From NCBI GenBank assembly GCA_029287645.1, contig JARFQS010000467.1, positions 1 to 7,111 of the forward strand: 7,111 nt of DNA, given 5' to 3'. Each line of letters opens with the position of its first letter. The first letter of the stretch is position 1. Position numbers and translations under genes: made by a program. This stretch comes from Thermoanaerobaculia bacterium. GTDB taxonomy: Bacteria; Acidobacteriota; Thermoanaerobaculia; Multivoradales; JAHEKO01. Below the pieces are notes generated by a model. That model saw only the letters and a list, made by a program, of their open reading frames with translations, made no database searches and was not told where the DNA came from. Below are positions 6,520 through 7,111 of this stretch, piece after piece.

Positions 6520-6526
6520 AGGAGGT
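6520..6526 (+). promoter_or_regulatory. Ribosome-binding site of the DinB-fold gene
   Basis: AGGAGGT is a full-consensus Shine-Dalgarno, 7 nt before the ATG at 6534. It decides the start against the nearby in-frame ATGs at 6546, 6555 and 6564. Confidence 0.88.
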
Positions 6527-6533
6527 CACTCCC

Positions 6534-7031
6534 ATGGATAGCCGAATGGTTCCCATGCACGCCATGCTGCGACTGCATACCCGCCTCTTCCTGAACTGCT
6601 TCGACGAGATCAGTGACGAGATGGCCCGCCAGAGGCCCAACGAAGACACCAGCAGCATGGCCTACATCGGGCTGCACATGCACGATGCCCGCCACTACCT
6701 GGCCAGGTTCATCGGCCTCTCTGAATCCAACCCGTTCGAGCGGATCACCGCCACGGCACAAACGATCGACGAGATCGAGATCTACCCTTCCCTGGCCGAG
6801 CTGCGGACCGCCTGGCTGGAAGTGACGGCTGCGCTCGATGGGAGATTCGAGACCCTGGAGGCCGACTCGTTATCCGATCCACCGCTGGAAGTAGACTTTG
6901 CGTTCCCTTTCGAGGACACGACGTTGCTCGGAGGCATCGGATTCCTGCTCCATCACGAGGCCTACCACTACGGGCAACTGGCACTGTTGCGGCGGATTCA
7001 CCGCATGCCCGCAATGAGCCTCACCATCTGA
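6534..7031 (+). CDS. DinB-superfamily four-helix-bundle metal protein
   Basis: A 165-aa soluble cytosolic protein of the DinB/YfiT-like putative metalloenzyme fold, whose usual length is about 150-175 aa. These proteins are four-helix bundles that bind a divalent metal through three His residues. Candidates are H50 (or H48) in LHMHDARHYLARFIG on the second helix, and H141 and H145 in the hallmark LLHHEAYHYGQLALLRR of the last helix (HxxxH followed by GQ). The N-terminal helix (about 8-32) and the middle helix (about 87-107) are also plain. Some relatives are thiol-dependent S-transferases (mycothiol- or bacillithiol-dependent), but most are uncharacterised, and no low-molecular-weight-thiol gene is visible nearby. 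The start is fixed by an excellent AGGAGGT site. The gene stands alone, divergent from the lipoprotein gene. The fold call is firm; the reaction is unknown. Confidence 0.9.
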   Translation: MDSRMVPMHAMLRLHTRLFLNCFDEISDEMARQRPNEDTSSMAYIGLHMHDARHYLARFIGLSESNPFERITATAQTIDEIEIYPSLAELRTAWLEVTAALDGRFETLEADSLSDPPLEVDFAFPFEDTTLLGGIGFLLHHEAYHYGQLALLRRIHRMPAMSLTI

Positions 7032-7042
7032 GACTCGGCCTC

Positions 7043-7086
7043 GAGGGTGCGAGATTCGCCTCCCCGGGCCTCCACGATTAGAATCG
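7043..7086 (+). promoter_or_regulatory. 3' flank of the DinB-fold gene: imperfect hairpin and a -10-like palindrome
   Basis: GCGA (7049-7052) pairs with TCGC (7056-7059) around GAT, and the stem can be extended with bulges to about 7045/7062. There is no T-tract, so it is only a weak terminator candidate. Further on, TAGAAT (7079-7084) matches five of six -10 bases and sits in the short inverted repeat CGATT-AG-AATCG (7075-7086). It may drive a + strand gene beginning beyond the right edge. Confidence 0.25.
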
Positions 7087-7111
7087 CAACCCAATCCGTT
7101 CGCCCCGCTGC

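Overview
The window is about 60% GC and carries seven genes with no RNA gene, insertion sequence or CRISPR array. Six are complete and one is cut by the left edge. One gene encodes a lipoprotein with a classical lipobox, and Shine-Dalgarno sites are clear for several genes, so the source is a bacterium, probably Gram-negative. The combination of an FG-GAP/VCBS lipoprotein, a stand-alone DinB-fold protein and an enolase-superfamily hydroxyproline-type enzyme would fit an environmental lineage such as Acidobacteriota, Myxococcota, Gemmatimonadota or Planctomycetota. I cannot assign the phylum from this sequence.

Left block (1-2292, + strand): the C-terminal part of an AzgA-type NCS2 purine permease is followed 78 bp later by a complete adenine deaminase. 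Together they make a coherent adenine uptake and deamination unit (adenine to hypoxanthine plus ammonia). A -10-like element and two competing short hairpins lie in the gap.

Middle block (2314-3971, - strand): a small exported protein of unknown function and a muconate-lactonizing-type enolase-superfamily enzyme overlap by ATGA, so they are probably translationally coupled. The enzyme resembles cis-3-hydroxy-L-proline dehydratase and 4-hydroxyproline-betaine epimerase. It converges on the adenine deaminase gene. A perfect 7-bp inverted repeat carries the stop codons of both genes in its arms.

Right block (3972-7111): an alpha/beta hydrolase (+) diverges from the exported-protein operon, and the two directions share overlapping -10-like hexamers. 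The hydrolase ends inside an 8-bp tandem repeat that places a TAA stop in all three forward frames. It converges on an FG-GAP beta-propeller lipoprotein (-) whose C-terminus recalls the rhamnogalacturonan lyase PL11 propeller. That gene diverges from a DinB-fold protein (+). The last 80 bp hold a promoter-like element for a gene beyond the edge.

Overall this is ordinary metabolic and housekeeping-accessory chromosome. I see no convincing new multi-gene system. The points most worth a second look are the exported-protein/enolase pair, the PL11-like lipoprotein and the small regulatory or repeat structures between genes.
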